The notes under the pieces: generated by a model
Seen by the model: the letters and a program-made list of their open reading frames with translations, nothing else
What the model was told of the DNA's origin: nothing
Databases searched by the model: none
Made by a program: the position numbers and the translations under genes
Shown here: positions 42,744 to 53,340 of the stretch, in pieces
How the letters are laid out: the number at the start of each line of letters is the position of its first letter
How positions within the stretch are numbered: the first letter of the stretch is position 1
From: Paramicrobacterium humi
GTDB lineage: Bacteria > Actinomycetota > Actinomycetes > Actinomycetales > Microbacteriaceae
Direction of reading: 5' to 3'
Assembly (NCBI RefSeq): GCF_900105715.1
Contig: NZ_FNRY01000001.1
Span: 2,542,001 to 2,606,000, forward strand
Length of the DNA: 64,000 bases

Positions 42744-45461
42744 ATGGCTCCTGGCACCACGTCCTCCGGGCGCGCTCGCAAGTCGAAGAGCGCCGGCGGT
42801 CAGACGCGAACCCGCACGGCCACGGCCAAGACCAAGAAGCTTGAGCCGGAGCCGACGAAGGCGAATCCGCTCGTGCGATTCTGGCTCGGCCTCGCGCACC
42901 TCGCCGGCGGAGCGGCCCGCGCTCTCGGCCCCGAGAAGCTCGAGAAGGATCAGCGCCGCGACGGAGTGCCGTTCTTCATCCTGCTCCTGGCGATCACGGG
43001 GATGGTCGTCGAGTGGTTCGGGGTCAACGACCCTGTCGCTCGAACCATCGAGGCCTGGACCTTCGGCGGGCTCTTCGGGCGCGTCGCCTTCGCCCTGCCT
43101 GTCGTGATGCTGCTGCTCGCCGTCTGGCTGTTCCGCAACCCGAGCTCCGTCAACGACAACGGCCGCGTCGGCATCGGCCTCGGACTGCTCCTGCTTTCCG
43201 TCACCGGCATCTGCCACGCGCTGAGCGAGCAACCGTCGCCGGGTGAGGGCGGACTGCCCGCGCTTGCCGACGCGGGCGGCCTGCTCGGCTGGATGGTGGG
43301 GGCGCCGCTCGTGCTGCTCATCACCTGGATCGGCGCGACGATAGTTCTCGGGCTGATCGGCCTGCTCGCGCTGTTCATCGTCACCAAGACGCCCCCGAAC
43401 AAGATCCCGCAGCGCATCCGCCAGTTCACGGCATGGATGTTCGGCACCGACCCGGAGGAGCTCGAGCAGCGCCGCGCCGACAAGGCGAGCGGGCCCGCGA
43501 TAGATGACGACGTCGACGAGGACTCGTTGCCCTGGTGGCGGCGCAACAAGAGCGGACGAGAGACCGAGCCCGCATTCGACTCTCCCGTCGTCGACGATGA
43601 CATCACCGAGCTGCTCGGCGCGGCCGAGCCCGAGGGCCACTTCGACTCGGCCGTGGAGAAGGAGCCCGAGCGTCCCTCGTTCGCGCCGACCGAGGTCATC
43701 GACGGGCTCGCCGCTGCCGAGAGCGCCGTCGCCGGATATGCGGGCTCCGACGGCACCCGCGGAATCCACGGCGACGGCGGAGAAGCCGACGACACCGACG
43801 TCCTCCCCGGCATGGAGTCGCTTGCGCTCCGCGGCGACGAGGGCGCTCCCGCGAAGCCGACCGAAGCCGACCACCCATACCGCCTGCCCTCGACAGCGAC
43901 GCTCGCGGCCGGAGCTCCCGCCAAGCAGCGCTCGTCCGTCAACGACGAGGTCGTCGCCGCGATCACGGGCGTGCTCGACCAGTTCAAGGTGAACGCCAAG
44001 GTCACGGGCTTCTCGCGCGGCCCGACGGTCACGCAGTACGAGATCGAGCTCGGACCGGGCGTGAAGGTCGAGCGTGTCACGGCTCTGTCGAAGAACCTGT
44101 CCTACGCCGTGGCGTCGAACGAGGTGCGCATCCTCTCGCCGATCCCCGGCAAGAGCGCCATCGGCATCGAGATCCCGAACACCGACCGCGAGATCGTCAC
44201 GCTCGGCGACGTGCTGCGCTCGGCGGCGGCGACGAACAGCAAGCACCCCATGACCATCGGCGTCGGCAAGGACGTCGGGGGCGGATACGTCGTCGCGAAC
44301 CTCGCGAAGATGCCCCACCTCCTCGTCGCGGGCTCGACCGGTTCCGGCAAGTCGAGTTTCGTGAACTCGATGATCACGAGCCTGCTCATGCGCGCGAAGC
44401 CGAGCGAGGTCCGCATGGTGCTCGTCGACCCCAAACGCGTCGAGCTCGCCCCGTACGCGGGCGTGCCGCACCTGATCACGCCCATCATCACGAACCCCAA
44501 GAAGGCCGCCGAGGCGCTGCAGTGGGTCGTGAAGGAAATGGACATGCGCTACGACGACCTGGCGAGCTTCGGCTACCGCCACGTCGACGACTTCAACAAA
44601 GCCGTCATCGCGGGTGAGATCCAGCTGCCGCCCGGCAGCGAGCGAGTCCTCAAGCCGTATCCCTATCTCCTCGTCGTCGTCGACGAGCTCGCGGACCTCA
44701 TGCTTGTCGCGCCGCGCGACGTCGAGGACTCGATCGTGCGCATCACGCAGCTCGCTCGCGCATCCGGCATCCACCTCGTCCTGGCGACCCAGCGTCCGTC
44801 CGTCGACGTCGTCACGGGGCTGATCAAGGCGAACGTGCCATCGCGCCTCGCCTTCGCGGTCACGAGCGTCACCGACTCCCGCGTCATCCTCGACCAGTCG
44901 GGCGCCGACAAGCTGATCGGCCAGGGCGACGCGCTCTTCCTGCCCATGGGCAGCTCGAAGCCGCTTCGCGTGCAGGGCGCCTGGGTGAGCGAGAACGAGA
45001 TCGAGAAGGTCGTGAAGCACGTCACGGCCCAGGCTCGCCCCGAGTACCGGCCCGATGTGCAGCAGGTGATCGAGAAGAAGGAGATCGACGCGGACATCGG
45101 CGACGACCTCGAGCTTCTCGTCGCCGCGGTCGAGCTCGTCGTGAACACCCAGTTCGGCTCCACGTCCATGCTGCAGCGCAAGCTCCGCGTCGGCTTCGCG
45201 AAGGCCGGGCGACTCATGGACCTCATGGAGTCCCGCGACATCGTCGGCCCCTCCGAGGGCTCGAAGGCGCGCGACGTCCTCGTCAGCAAGGAACAGCTCC
45301 CCGGCGTTCTCGCGAAACTGCGCGGCGAAGACCCGCCCGCCGGCTCGGCGACGCCCGGTCCCGCGAGCGACCCCGATCCCGTCGAGCAGCAGTTCGAGGG
45401 CTACGAGACGGCGAACGCCGATGAGTCCGAGGACGCCTGGCAGCTCACGGATCGGGAATAA
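42744..45461 (+). CDS. ftsK: DNA translocase FtsK/SpoIIIE
   Basis: The 905-residue septal DNA pump has a basic N-terminal stretch, four membrane helices between about residues 70 and 215 ([69 protein letters not shown]), and a low-complexity acidic linker at about 235-390. The RecA-like motor has Walker [10 protein letters not shown] near residue 530 and Walker [11 protein letters not shown] near 643. A winged-helix gamma domain at about 785-850 ([40 protein letters not shown]) reads chromosome polarity. pgsA begins 7 nt downstream. Confidence 0.96.
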   Translation: MAPGTTSSGRARKSKSAGGQTRTRTATAKTKKLEPEPTKANPLVRFWLGLAHLAGGAARALGPEKLEKDQRRDGVPFFILLLAITGMVVEWFGVNDPVARTIEAWTFGGLFGRVAFALPVVMLLLAVWLFRNPSSVNDNGRVGIGLGLLLLSVTGICHALSEQPSPGEGGLPALADAGGLLGWMVGAPLVLLITWIGATIVLGLIGLLALFIVTKTPPNKIPQRIRQFTAWMFGTDPEELEQRRADKASGPAIDDDVDEDSLPWWRRNKSGRETEPAFDSPVVDDDITELLGAAEPEGHFDSAVEKEPERPSFAPTEVIDGLAAAESAVAGYAGSDGTRGIHGDGGEADDTDVLPGMESLALRGDEGAPAKPTEADHPYRLPSTATLAAGAPAKQRSSVNDEVVAAITGVLDQFKVNAKVTGFSRGPTVTQYEIELGPGVKVERVTALSKNLSYAVASNEVRILSPIPGKSAIGIEIPNTDREIVTLGDVLRSAAATNSKHPMTIGVGKDVGGGYVVANLAKMPHLLVAGSTGSGKSSFVNSMITSLLMRAKPSEVRMVLVDPKRVELAPYAGVPHLITPIITNPKKAAEALQWVVKEMDMRYDDLASFGYRHVDDFNKAVIAGEIQLPPGSERVLKPYPYLLVVVDELADLMLVAPRDVEDSIVRITQLARASGIHLVLATQRPSVDVVTGLIKANVPSRLAFAVTSVTDSRVILDQSGADKLIGQGDALFLPMGSSKPLRVQGAWVSENEIEKVVKHVTAQARPEYRPDVQQVIEKKEIDADIGDDLELLVAAVELVVNTQFGSTSMLQRKLRVGFAKAGRLMDLMESRDIVGPSEGSKARDVLVSKEQLPGVLAKLRGEDPPAGSATPGPASDPDPVEQQFEGYETANADESEDAWQLTDRE

Positions 45462-45468
45462 TCGAAGC

Positions 45469-46041
45469 GTGAGCGACACGACCGGCAGCAACTGGAACCT
45501 TCCCAATGCGATCACGATCGTGCGGATCTTCTTCGCGCCCGTGTTCCTCGTGCTCCTCCTCATCGATGGGGGAGCGGATGCCGCTCTGCGCTGGATCGCC
45601 GCGATCCTGTTCATCGTCGGCATCGCCACTGACGGCGTCGACGGCCACATCGCCCGTTCTCGCGGCCTCGTCACGGACCTCGGAAAGCTCCTCGACCCCA
45701 TCGCCGACAAGATTCTCACGGGGGCCGCCCTCGTGGGCCTGTCCATCCTCGCCGAGCTGCCCTGGTGGGTCACGATCATCGTGCTCATCCGCGAGGTCGG
45801 CATTACCGTGCACCGCATGATCATCCGTCACGATCACGTCGTCGCTGCCGCGTGGATGGGCAAGCTCAAGACCGTGTTCCAATCGGTCGCCATCTCGTTC
45901 GCGCTCGTGCCCCTGTGGTCGTTCCTCGGCGACTGGATCTTCGTCGTCAACGGCATCCTCATGACGATCGCGGTGATCCTCACGATAGCGAGCGGCCTTG
46001 ACTACGTGTGGACGGCGATGAAGGCGAAGCGCTCCCGATGA
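45469..46041 (+). CDS. pgsA: CDP-diacylglycerol--glycerol-3-phosphate 3-phosphatidyltransferase
   Basis: The 190-residue integral membrane enzyme makes phosphatidylglycerol phosphate for anionic phospholipids. The CDP-alcohol phosphotransferase signature is complete in the segment from TDGVDGHIARSRG to GKLLDPIADK. WNLPNAITIVRIFFAPVFL is the usual N-terminus. Four or five helices follow. I chose the GTG at 45469 because it gives that N-terminus; an ATG at 45421 lies inside ftsK. Its stop overlaps pncC by ATGA. Confidence 0.93.
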   Translation: MSDTTGSNWNLPNAITIVRIFFAPVFLVLLLIDGGADAALRWIAAILFIVGIATDGVDGHIARSRGLVTDLGKLLDPIADKILTGAALVGLSILAELPWWVTIIVLIREVGITVHRMIIRHDHVVAAAWMGKLKTVFQSVAISFALVPLWSFLGDWIFVVNGILMTIAVILTIASGLDYVWTAMKAKRSR

Positions 46042-46526
46042 GCGACGACACGGCACAGCTCATCGCCGATCTGACGGCGGCCGGTGCGACCGTCGCCGTC
46101 GCCGAGTCGCTCACCGGCGGCGCCGTGTGCGCAGAGCTCATCCGCCCGGCGGGAGCATCCGCTGTCGTCGTCGGCGGCATCGTGGCCTACGCGACGGAAC
46201 TCAAACACGCCCTTCTCGGCGTAGACGACAAGCTTCTCGCCGAACACGGTCCGGTCCACGCCGAGGTGGCGGCGCAGATGGCCGCCGGCGTGCGCCGCGC
46301 TCTCGCCGCCGACGGTGCGGCGGCGACCATCGGCGTCTCGACCACCGGGGTCGCCGGTCCCGATCCGCAATCGGGACAGCAGCCGGGAACCGTCTTCGTC
46401 GGCCTCGACAGCGATGAGCGCAGTACCGTCGTTCCGCTCACGCTCTCCGGCGATCGCGACGGCATTCGGGCTGCGACGGTGGCGGCGGTCATCGAGCTTC
46501 TCTCGACGACGATCAACCGGGAATAG
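46038..46526 (+). CDS. pncC: Nicotinamide-nucleotide amidohydrolase (CinA C-terminal domain only)
   Basis: The 162-residue protein consists only of the CinA deamidase domain: VAVAESLTGGAVCAELIRPAGASAVVVGGIVAYATELKHALLGV (catalytic serine in ESLTGG), and VGVSTTGVAGPDPQSGQQPGTVFVGL-like blocks. It converts nicotinamide mononucleotide to nicotinate mononucleotide in NAD recycling. It is coupled to pgsA by ATGA. The order ftsK-pgsA-cinA-clgR is conserved in actinobacteria. Confidence 0.92.
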   Translation: MSDDTAQLIADLTAAGATVAVAESLTGGAVCAELIRPAGASAVVVGGIVAYATELKHALLGVDDKLLAEHGPVHAEVAAQMAAGVRRALAADGAAATIGVSTTGVAGPDPQSGQQPGTVFVGLDSDERSTVVPLTLSGDRDGIRAATVAAVIELLSTTINRE

Positions 46527-46674
46527 CCGGGTCGCAAAGCAGGTTGTAGCTGTCAGACTCACACGGAAACATCAGGCGGATTCCGATGCGCCGTCGGTAG
46601 AGTTGTATGTAGTAGTCTTATCGACCCAAGCAGCGGAGCCGCCGCTTGACTGGCAAGCAGAAAGGAAGGGTCTC

Positions 46675-46983
46675 ATGGTTCTTGTTCGACAGGAAATCGG
46701 GGACGTTCTTCGTGACTTCCGTCTGCAGAAGGGGCGTACGCTCCGGCAGGTGGCGAGCAAGGCGAGCGTCGCCCTCGGATACTTGAGCGAGGTCGAGCGC
46801 GGACAGAAGGAAGCGTCGAGCGAGATCCTCGCTTCGGTAGCCGAAGCCCTCGACACGCCGATCTCGATCATCATGCGCGAAGTGGGCGACCGGCTCGCGG
46901 TCATCGAAGGGATGGACCCGATCCCCGACACCATTCCCGACGCACTCGTCGCGGAGCTCGACGCGGACCTGGTTCGGCGCTGA
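46675..46983 (+). CDS. clgR: Helix-turn-helix regulator ClgR
   Basis: The 102-residue XRE-type activator has RQEIGDVLRDFRLQKGRTLRQVASKASVALGYLSEVERGQKEASSEILASVAEAL at residues 4-58, the ClgR/PopR DNA-binding pattern. A short tail ends DALVAELDADLVRR. In streptomycetes and corynebacteria ClgR activates clp protease genes and some DNA-repair genes, and is itself degraded by Clp. AAAGGAAGGG precedes the ATG. The 148-base gap before it carries its own promoter region (TAGTCT near 46612). The pgsA-cinA context supports the name. Confidence 0.87.
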   Translation: MVLVRQEIGDVLRDFRLQKGRTLRQVASKASVALGYLSEVERGQKEASSEILASVAEALDTPISIIMREVGDRLAVIEGMDPIPDTIPDALVAELDADLVRR

Positions 46984-47000
46984 TCCCGGCGAACGATTCG

Positions 47001-47033
47001 ACGGACGTCCCCGACTGGTTCGGGGGCGTCCGT
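47001..47033 (+). terminator. Terminator after clgR
   Basis: ACGGACGTCCCCGA-CTGGT-TCGGGGGCGTCCGT is a 14-bp stem with one G-U pair, lying between clgR and the DUF3046 gene. Confidence 0.75.
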
Positions 47034-47050
47034 TCCATGAAAGGGCAGTG

Positions 47051-47275
47051 GTGAAGCTCAGCGAATTCTGGAACGCCGTCGACACCGAGTACGGCGAGGG
47101 CTACGGGCGCGTCGTCGTCCGTGATCTGGTGCTGCCCTCGCTCGATGGACAGAGCGCTGAAGAGGCCCTCCGCGCTGGCGTCCGGCCCCGTGCGGTGTGG
47201 CTTGCGCTGTGCGAGGCGACCGATGTGCCCGACGAGCGGCGGCACGGCGTCGGCCTCCCAGAGCCTCGAAAGTAA
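47051..47275 (+). CDS. DUF3046 domain-containing protein
   Basis: The 74-residue protein starts MKLSEFWNAVDTEYGEGYGRVVVRDLVLPSLDGQSAEEALRAGVRPRAVWLALCEATDVP, matching the whole DUF3046 family, which lies immediately upstream of recA in many actinobacteria. Its function is unknown. I chose the second of two adjacent GTG codons (47051) because it gives the family start MKLSEFW and sits 5 nt after AAAGGG. Confidence 0.88.
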   Translation: MKLSEFWNAVDTEYGEGYGRVVVRDLVLPSLDGQSAEEALRAGVRPRAVWLALCEATDVPDERRHGVGLPEPRK

Positions 47276-47299
47276 TGCCGACACGCCGATAAGCACACC

Positions 47300-47315
47300 T
47301 CGAACACAGCTTCGA
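47300..47315. promoter_or_regulatory. SOS box of recA
   Basis: TCGAACACAGCTTCGA matches TCGAAC-N4-GTTCGA at 11 of 12 fixed positions. A TACTCT hexamer at 47323-47328 may be the -10, so LexA bound here would cover the -35 region. The recA leader would be about 180 nt. Confidence 0.8.
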
Positions 47316-47513
47316 GCGGTGATACTCTCTCCACAAGAGCCGCAACCGGGACGTTTCCCACTGCGCGCACGGGCGTCCGATGCAGTGTCGGAGGGTCGTC
47401 GTACAGTTCTTCTCGTCAGCGGAAGTCGCTCCCAGCCTTGTCGGAGAACCGGATGATTCCGGGGCGCGACAGCCTACAGGCGAACCGATAACGAGAACGA
47501 AGGAGACGCCCTC

Positions 47514-48560
47514 ATGGCATCACCAGCAGACCGCGAGAAGTCGCTCGAGACAGCTCTCGCGCAAATCGACCGCCAGTTCGGCAAAGGGTCGGTGATGCGT
47601 CTCGGCAGCGACGAGCGCGCCCCCGTCGCCGTGATTCCCACGGGCTCCGTCGCCCTCGACGTCGCTCTCGGAGTCGGAGGCCTGCCCCGGGGCCGCATTG
47701 TCGAGATCTACGGTCCGGAGTCGAGTGGTAAGACCACGCTCACCCTCCACGCCATCGCGAACGTGCAGAAGGCAGGAGGCATCGCCGCCTTCGTCGACGC
47801 GGAGCACGCGCTCGACCCCGAGTACGCGAAGAAGCTCGGCGTCGACATCGACTCCCTCCTTGTCTCGCAGCCCGACACGGGAGAGCAGGCGCTTGAGATC
47901 GCGGACATGCTCGTGCGCTCCGGCGCGATCGACCTCGTCGTGATCGACTCGGTCGCCGCACTCGTGCCCCGCGCCGAGATCGAGGGCGAGATGGGCGATT
48001 CTCACGTCGGACTACAGGCACGACTCATGTCGCAGGCGCTCCGGAAGCTCACGGGCGGTCTCAACCAGACCGGCACCACGATGATCTTCATCAACCAGCT
48101 TCGCGAGAAGATCGGCGTCTTCTTCGGCAGCCCGGAGACAACCGCCGGCGGAAAGGCGCTCAAGTTCTACGCCTCTGTCCGGCTCGACATCCGCCGCATC
48201 GAGACTCTGAAGGACGGCGGCGAAGCCGTCGGCAACCGCACCCGCGTCAAGGTCGTGAAGAACAAGATGGCCCCGCCGTTCAAGCAGGCCGAGTTCGACA
48301 TCCTCTACGGCACCGGAATCTCGCGCGAGGGAAGCCTCATCGACTTCGGAGTCGAACACCAGATCGTCAAGAAGTCAGGCGCGTGGTACACCTACGAAGG
48401 CGACCAGCTCGGCCAGGGCAAGGAGAACGCGCGCAACTTCCTGCGCAACAACCCCGACATCGCCCTCGAGATCGAGAACCGCATCAAGGCAAAGCTCGGA
48501 CTCGGTCCTGAGACGCCGGGCGCCGAGGGCGACGAGCTCGCGGAACGCCGCGGCGCCTGA
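47514..48560 (+). CDS. recA: Recombinase A
   Basis: The 348-residue RecA forms filaments on single-stranded DNA for strand exchange and triggers LexA self-cleavage. Walker A is GPESSGKTT near residues 67-75, followed by [41 protein letters not shown], and loop L2 in [20 protein letters not shown]. No intein interrupts it, unlike some mycobacterial copies. AAGGAG precedes the ATG. recX follows 3 nt downstream. Confidence 0.99.
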   Translation: MASPADREKSLETALAQIDRQFGKGSVMRLGSDERAPVAVIPTGSVALDVALGVGGLPRGRIVEIYGPESSGKTTLTLHAIANVQKAGGIAAFVDAEHALDPEYAKKLGVDIDSLLVSQPDTGEQALEIADMLVRSGAIDLVVIDSVAALVPRAEIEGEMGDSHVGLQARLMSQALRKLTGGLNQTGTTMIFINQLREKIGVFFGSPETTAGGKALKFYASVRLDIRRIETLKDGGEAVGNRTRVKVVKNKMAPPFKQAEFDILYGTGISREGSLIDFGVEHQIVKKSGAWYTYEGDQLGQGKENARNFLRNNPDIALEIENRIKAKLGLGPETPGAEGDELAERRGA

Positions 48561-48563
48561 CCC

Positions 48564-49154
48564 ATGGTTGCGTTCCGACCATCCGACGGTGAGAAGCTCG
48601 CCCCTGTGACGTCGCTCGACGCGCACAGGGGCGAGCGACGCGCCCCGGAAGCGGAATCCGAGGATGCTCCGCCCGCGCTGCCGGATCTCGAGGCAGCGGC
48701 AGTGCGCGCCCTCAGCCGCCGCAACCTGACCGAGCGGGAGGTGGCGAAGCTCGTGCGGGAAAAGGGCGGCGACGCCCGCCAGGCGGAAGCGGTCCTCGAA
48801 CGCCTCCGCGAGCTCGGTTATGTGGATGATTCCCGGGTGGCCGAGGAACTCGTGCACCGCCTCGCTGACGGGCGAGGAAAGAGTCGAGCCGTTGTGGCAC
48901 GCGAGATGGCCGCTCGCGGAGTCCCCAGCGACATCGGCGACGCGGCGCTTGACGGCATCTCCGACGAGCACGAGCGCACCGTTGCGGTCGAGCTCGCGCT
49001 CAAGCGCGGAGCGCAACTGTCGTCAGCCGACGATCAAGCCTTCACCCGACGGCTCACGGGCTACCTGGCACGTCGTGGATACGCGGGCGACATCGTTCGC
49101 GAAGCAGTCGCGGCAGCCGCGGCGGAGCGACGCAGCTCGGTGCGCTTTCGCTGA
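48564..49154 (+). CDS. recX: Regulatory protein RecX
   Basis: The 196-residue helical-repeat protein binds RecA filaments and limits their growth. LEAAAVRALSRRNLTEREVAKLVREKGG, LERLRELGYVDDSRVAEELVHRLA and RLTGYLARRGYAGDIVREAV are the three-helix repeats of the family. It starts 3 nt after recA and shares its SOS-controlled transcript. The first 45 residues are a hydrophilic extension typical of actinobacterial RecX. Confidence 0.9.
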   Translation: MVAFRPSDGEKLAPVTSLDAHRGERRAPEAESEDAPPALPDLEAAAVRALSRRNLTEREVAKLVREKGGDARQAEAVLERLRELGYVDDSRVAEELVHRLADGRGKSRAVVAREMAARGVPSDIGDAALDGISDEHERTVAVELALKRGAQLSSADDQAFTRRLTGYLARRGYAGDIVREAVAAAAAERRSSVRFR

Positions 49155-49215
49155 CCGGGTGTCCGGGGCGGCGGATTCTGCAGACCATCAGAGTCCTACG
49201 TAAACTAAGGGGATC

Positions 49216-50811
49216 ATGAGCACCCTGACCGAACGCCCGACGATCATTCCCCGGTCCGACGCCGCCGTTGGGCCCGATGGCGGCCCGCGCACCTACGAGG
49301 TGCGCACATTCGGCTGCCAGATGAACGTTCACGACTCTGAGCGTCTGAGCGGCTCCCTTGAAGCTGCGGGGTACGTGAAGGCCGTCGACGTCGAGCCGGA
49401 CATCGTCGTCATCAACACGTGTGCGGTGCGCGAGAACGCGGACAACAAGCTCTACGGGAACCTCGGTCATCTCGCTGCCGTCAAACGTCGCCACGAAGGA
49501 ATGCAGATCGCCGTCGGCGGCTGCCTTGCCCAGAAGGACAAGAACGTCATTCTGGAGAAGGCTCCATGGGTCGACGTCGTCTTCGGAACGCACAACATGG
49601 GTTCGCTGCCGAGCCTGCTCGAGCGTTCCCGCCACAACAACGAAGCGGAGATCGAGATCCTCGAGGCTCTCGAGACCTTTCCGTCCACGCTGCCGACGAA
49701 GCGGGACTCCAGCTATTCCGGCTGGGTCTCCATCTCGGTGGGCTGCAACAACACCTGCACCTTCTGCATCGTGCCGTCCTTGCGCGGCAAGGAGAAGGAC
49801 CGGCGTCCCGGCGAGATCCTCGCGGAGATCCAGTCCCTCGTCGACGACGGCGCCATCGAGGTCACGCTGCTCGGACAGAACGTGAACTCGTACGGCGTCG
49901 AATTCGGCGACCGGCAGGCGTTCAGCAAGCTCCTCCGCGCCGCCGGACAGATCGAAGGCCTTGAACGCGTCCGGTTCACGAGCCCTCACCCCGCCGCGTT
50001 CACCGACGACGTCATCGACGCGATGGCGGAGACGCCCAACGTGATGCCGCAACTGCACATGCCGTTGCAGTCCGGCTCCGACCGGATCCTCAAGGCCATG
50101 CGGCGCTCCTACCGCAACAAGAAGTTCCTCGGCATTCTCGAGAAGGTGCGGGAGCGCATTCCGCACGCCGCGATCTCGACCGACATCATCGTCGGCTTCC
50201 CCGGTGAGACCGAAGAAGACTTCCAAGAAACTCTCCGCGTCGTCGAGGAAGCCCGATTCGCCTCCGCCTTCACGTTCCAGTACTCCGTACGCCCCGGGAC
50301 ACCGGCGGCGACGATGGGCGACCAGATCCCCAAGGCCGTCGTGCAGGAGCGCTACGAGCGCCTACTCGCCTTGCAAGAGCGCATCAGCCTCGAGGAGAAC
50401 CGCGCCGTCGTGGGCCGGCAGGTGGAAGTGCTCGTCGCCGTCGGTGAGGGAAAGAAGGACGCCGAGACGCACCGTTTGACGGGGCGCGCCCGGGACTCGA
50501 GACTCGTGCACTTCGCGGTTCCCGCGGGCAGCGAGACCCCGCGACCGGGCGACGTGGTCACCGTCACCGTCACGGACGCGGCACCGTTCCACTTGCTCGC
50601 CGACTCCTCGGATGGGGCGCCGCTCGTCATCCGGCGCACTCGCGCAGGTGACGCATGGGACCGCGGCCAGGCGGAGTCGTGCGCGGTGCCCGCTCACGGC
50701 GGCGGCGCTGCGACCGGGGGAGCCGTGTCTCTCGGAATGCCGGGCCTGCGCGCCGCAACACCGACGGTGGCCACGACACCGATCTACGACCCGACGGACG
50801 GGCAGCGCTGA
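49216..50811 (+). CDS. miaB: tRNA-2-methylthio-N6-dimethylallyladenosine synthase
   Basis: The 531-residue radical-SAM methylthiotransferase converts i6A37 to ms2i6A37 in tRNA. The N-terminal UPF0004 domain has cluster ligands C34 (FGCQMN), C69 (NTCAVRE) and C103 (GGCLAQ). The radical-SAM motif CNNTCTFC uses C177, C181 and C184. A TRAM domain follows near residues 395-475, then a 55-residue low-complexity tail. AAGGGGATC precedes the ATG. miaA, which makes the i6A substrate, overlaps its stop codon. Confidence 0.96.
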   Translation: MSTLTERPTIIPRSDAAVGPDGGPRTYEVRTFGCQMNVHDSERLSGSLEAAGYVKAVDVEPDIVVINTCAVRENADNKLYGNLGHLAAVKRRHEGMQIAVGGCLAQKDKNVILEKAPWVDVVFGTHNMGSLPSLLERSRHNNEAEIEILEALETFPSTLPTKRDSSYSGWVSISVGCNNTCTFCIVPSLRGKEKDRRPGEILAEIQSLVDDGAIEVTLLGQNVNSYGVEFGDRQAFSKLLRAAGQIEGLERVRFTSPHPAAFTDDVIDAMAETPNVMPQLHMPLQSGSDRILKAMRRSYRNKKFLGILEKVRERIPHAAISTDIIVGFPGETEEDFQETLRVVEEARFASAFTFQYSVRPGTPAATMGDQIPKAVVQERYERLLALQERISLEENRAVVGRQVEVLVAVGEGKKDAETHRLTGRARDSRLVHFAVPAGSETPRPGDVVTVTVTDAAPFHLLADSSDGAPLVIRRTRAGDAWDRGQAESCAVPAHGGGAATGGAVSLGMPGLRAATPTVATTPIYDPTDGQR

Positions 50812-51755
50812 GCACTCCAGCCCCCATCGTCGTCGTCGGACCGACAGGGACCGGGAAATCGGAGTTGTCGCTCGACCTCGTCGAACGACTCGCAGACGCC
50901 GGTCGCCCCGCCGAGATCGTGAATGCCGACGCCATGCAGCTCTACCGCGGCATGGACATCGGAACCGCGAAACTGGCGGTCGACGAGCGCCGCGGCATCC
51001 CGCACCATCTGCTCGACGTGCTCGACGTCACCGAGGACGCGACGGTCGCCGGTTACCAGCCGCGGGCGCGGCACGTCATCGACGCGCTCTGTGGAGACGG
51101 CATAACACCGGTGCTCGTCGGCGGATCGGGACTCTACGTCTCGAGCGTGATCTTCGCGTTCCAATTCCCCGGCACCGATCCGCTCGTGCGCGCGCGGCTC
51201 GAAGGGGAACTCGAAGCCGACGGACGAGGATCCCTGTATCGGCGACTCCATGAACTCGACCCTGCCGTCGCCGCCCGAATCGGCCCGCATAACGCTCGCC
51301 GCATTGTCCGGGCGCTCGAGATCGCGGAGCTCACCGGCACCCCCGCCGCAGGGATGCTGCCCGACGAGCCCGAGTACTGGCGTCCCGTGACGCTCATCGG
51401 CCTGCAGCTTCCCCGCGAAGAGCTCACGGAGCGCCTCGACGGGCGCGTGCAGCGCATGTGGGATGCCGGACTGCTCGCCGAGGTGCGCGGGCTCATGGAG
51501 CAGGGACTGAAACGCTCAACGACCGCCGGCCGTGCCATCGGCTACGCGCAAGCGGCGGCCCAGCTGAGCGGAGAATGCAGCGAGTCCGAAGCGATCTCCG
51601 ACACCCAGAGACTCACCCGCCGTTACGCCCGGCGTCAGATGAGCTGGTTCCGCCGTTACCGCGACCTGCACTGGCTCGACGCGGCATCCGCGTCCCTGCC
51701 GGACGATGCCCTCGAGATCATCGCCCGGAACGAAGGGCAACTGCATCGCCCCTAG
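50808..51755 (+). CDS. miaA: tRNA dimethylallyltransferase
   Basis: The enzyme of about 315 residues adds the dimethylallyl group to A37 of tRNA. The P-loop is [13 protein letters not shown] near the N-terminus, followed by [42 protein letters not shown] and the C-terminal [19 protein letters not shown]. The start is uncertain. Homologues begin just before [11 protein letters not shown], where the only candidate is CTG at 50808, overlapping the miaB stop as CTGA. The nearest standard in-frame starts, GTG 50679 and ATG 50655, would add more than 40 unlikely residues from another frame of miaB. Confidence 0.9.
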   Translation: MSTPAPIVVVGPTGTGKSELSLDLVERLADAGRPAEIVNADAMQLYRGMDIGTAKLAVDERRGIPHHLLDVLDVTEDATVAGYQPRARHVIDALCGDGITPVLVGGSGLYVSSVIFAFQFPGTDPLVRARLEGELEADGRGSLYRRLHELDPAVAARIGPHNARRIVRALEIAELTGTPAAGMLPDEPEYWRPVTLIGLQLPREELTERLDGRVQRMWDAGLLAEVRGLMEQGLKRSTTAGRAIGYAQAAAQLSGECSESEAISDTQRLTRRYARRQMSWFRRYRDLHWLDAASASLPDDALEIIARNEGQLHRP

Positions 51756-51758
51756 ACT
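51753..51758 (+). promoter_or_regulatory. Leaderless -10 element of dapF
   Basis: TAGACT, which contains the miaA stop codon, is followed by TGCCGT and then the ATG at 51765. Confidence 0.6.
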
Positions 51759-51764
51759 TGCCGT

Positions 51765-52646
51765 ATGCCGACCACGCTGCAGTTCACCAAGGGCCATGGC
51801 ACCGGGAACGACTTCATTCTCTACACCGATCCCGCCGGCCAGTCGCCCCTGAGCCCGGAGCAAGTGCGCGCGCTGTGCGATCGGCACATGGGCATCGGCG
51901 CCGACGGGATCATCCGCGCCGTTCGCTCGAACGCGATCCCCAACGGGGCCGCCTCACTGGCCGAGGACGAAGCCGCCGAGTGGTTCATGGACTACGTCAA
52001 TGCCGACGGCACGGTCGCGGAGATGTGCGGGAACGGCATTCGGGTCTTCGTGCGTTACCTGCTCGCCAACGGGCTGACCACGCTCGAGACTGGCGAGACT
52101 CTCCCGATCGGCACGCGCGCCGGCGTGCGCGACGTGCAAGTGTCAACGAACGGGTTCCAGGTCGACCTCGGACGCTGGCGGCTCGAGGACGGCGACCCTC
52201 TCGTGCGTGTGAAGGGTTTGAAAGTGGCCCGGCCCGGCCAAGGCATCGACGTGGGCAATCCGCATATCGTCGTCGCCCTCGCGGATCTCGACGAACTCGC
52301 CGACGCGGATCTCGGCTACATCCCCGTTGTGGAGCCTGAACCGGAGAACGGGGCGAACATCGAACTCGTGGTCCCGCGCGACCCGCTCGTCAAGGACGGA
52401 ATCGGCCGCATCAGCATGCGCGTGCACGAACGCGGCTCGGGGGAGACGCTCTCGTGCGGCACCGGCGTCGCGGCATCCGCTCTCGCCACCCGGCACTGGG
52501 CGGGCAGCAGCGCTCCCAACAATTGGCGTGTCGACGTGCCGGGCGGAACGCTCGGCGTGCGCATGTTCGCCGCGGAGGACGGCGAGCACGTTGCGCTCTC
52601 CGGACCCGCGGAGCTTGTCTACACGGGCACGATCGAGCTGGCCTGA
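51765..52646 (+). CDS. dapF: Diaminopimelate epimerase
   Basis: The 293-residue PLP-independent racemase converts LL- to meso-diaminopimelate for lysine and peptidoglycan. Both catalytic cysteines are present, in [15 protein letters not shown] and [12 protein letters not shown]. The substrate loop is KGHGTGNDF. Start ATG without a Shine-Dalgarno sequence but with a -10 hexamer 6 nt away. The stop lies close to the convergent methyltransferase gene. The miaB-miaA-dapF-hflX order is typical of actinobacteria. Confidence 0.96.
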   Translation: MPTTLQFTKGHGTGNDFILYTDPAGQSPLSPEQVRALCDRHMGIGADGIIRAVRSNAIPNGAASLAEDEAAEWFMDYVNADGTVAEMCGNGIRVFVRYLLANGLTTLETGETLPIGTRAGVRDVQVSTNGFQVDLGRWRLEDGDPLVRVKGLKVARPGQGIDVGNPHIVVALADLDELADADLGYIPVVEPEPENGANIELVVPRDPLVKDGIGRISMRVHERGSGETLSCGTGVAASALATRHWAGSSAPNNWRVDVPGGTLGVRMFAAEDGEHVALSGPAELVYTGTIELA

Positions 52647-52653
52647 CCTGCCG

Positions 52654-53295
52654 TCAGCCGACGACGTCGATCGGCTCGGTCTGACCGGTGTGCCGCCGGG
52701 CGCGGAGCACCCGATATCCCTTGCCCGTCGCTGCCCGCACGACGCTGAATTCATCGGAGAGCGCGGTCTGCAGCCACCGGTGAAGGCTGTCGGAACCAAG
52801 GTTGCGCTGCACGACGAGATACGCGTCAGAGCCGGGCAGAAGCCGTGGCAGCCACCGTTCGAGCATGCCGTGCAACTCGTTCTTACCGACCCGGATGGGC
52901 GGGTTGGACCAGATGGTGCTGAACGCGACGTCGTCAGGAACCTCATCGGGAGTGACCGCGCGAACGTTCGTCAGCCCGGCCGTGCGGGCGTTGCGACGCA
53001 CGAGCTCAAGGGAGCGTTCGTTCACATCGACTGCCCACACCGTGGCGTCGGGGGAGAGCAGTCCGAGCGTGAGGGCGATCGGACCCCAGCCGCAGCCGAG
53101 ATCCAGAAAGTGTCCGCTCGTCGGCGGAGGGGCCGTGCTCGAGAGCAAGACTCGGGTGCCGGTGTCGATGCGATCGGGGCTGAAGACCCCATTCGCAGTC
53201 GTCAGCTGAAAGGCGCGTCCGGCGAGTGTGACGTTCACGGTCTTCAACCGCAAGTCGCTTCCCGGAGTGCCTGTGAAGTAATGGTCACCCGTCAT
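52654..53295 (-). CDS. Class I SAM-dependent methyltransferase (RsmC-like)
   Basis: The 213-residue protein has motif I FLDLGCGWGPIALTLG, the acidic strand VWAVDVNERSLELVRRNA, and the N6/N2-purine methyltransferase-type motif NPPIRVGK. The start DHYFTGTPGSDLRLKTVNVTLAG and TTANGVFSPDRIDTGTRVLL match the C-terminal half of RsmC/RlmG 23S/16S guanine methyltransferases. rRNA is the likely substrate. The divergent gap to hflX is 45 bases. TAACGT lies 8 nt before its ATG, suggesting a very short or absent leader. Confidence 0.87.
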   Translation of the reverse strand: MTGDHYFTGTPGSDLRLKTVNVTLAGRAFQLTTANGVFSPDRIDTGTRVLLSSTAPPPTSGHFLDLGCGWGPIALTLGLLSPDATVWAVDVNERSLELVRRNARTAGLTNVRAVTPDEVPDDVAFSTIWSNPPIRVGKNELHGMLERWLPRLLPGSDAYLVVQRNLGSDSLHRWLQTALSDEFSVVRAATGKGYRVLRARRHTGQTEPIDVVG

Positions 53296-53326
53296 ATCTA
53301 GGTACGTTATCCCAGCCGGCAGACAC

Positions 53327-53332
53327 TAGGCT
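53327..53332 (+). promoter_or_regulatory. -10 element of hflX, near-leaderless
   Basis: TAGGCT lies 8 nt before the ATG at 53341 and there is no Shine-Dalgarno sequence. Confidence 0.5.
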
Positions 53333-53340
53333 TTAACGCA

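Noticed and set aside
42705-45824. A 1039-codon open frame on the minus strand opposite ftsK and pgsA
   Set aside because: It is antisense to well-conserved genes, its translation is rich in Arg, Asp, Val and Leu without family motifs, and such frames are common in high-GC DNA with strong codon bias.
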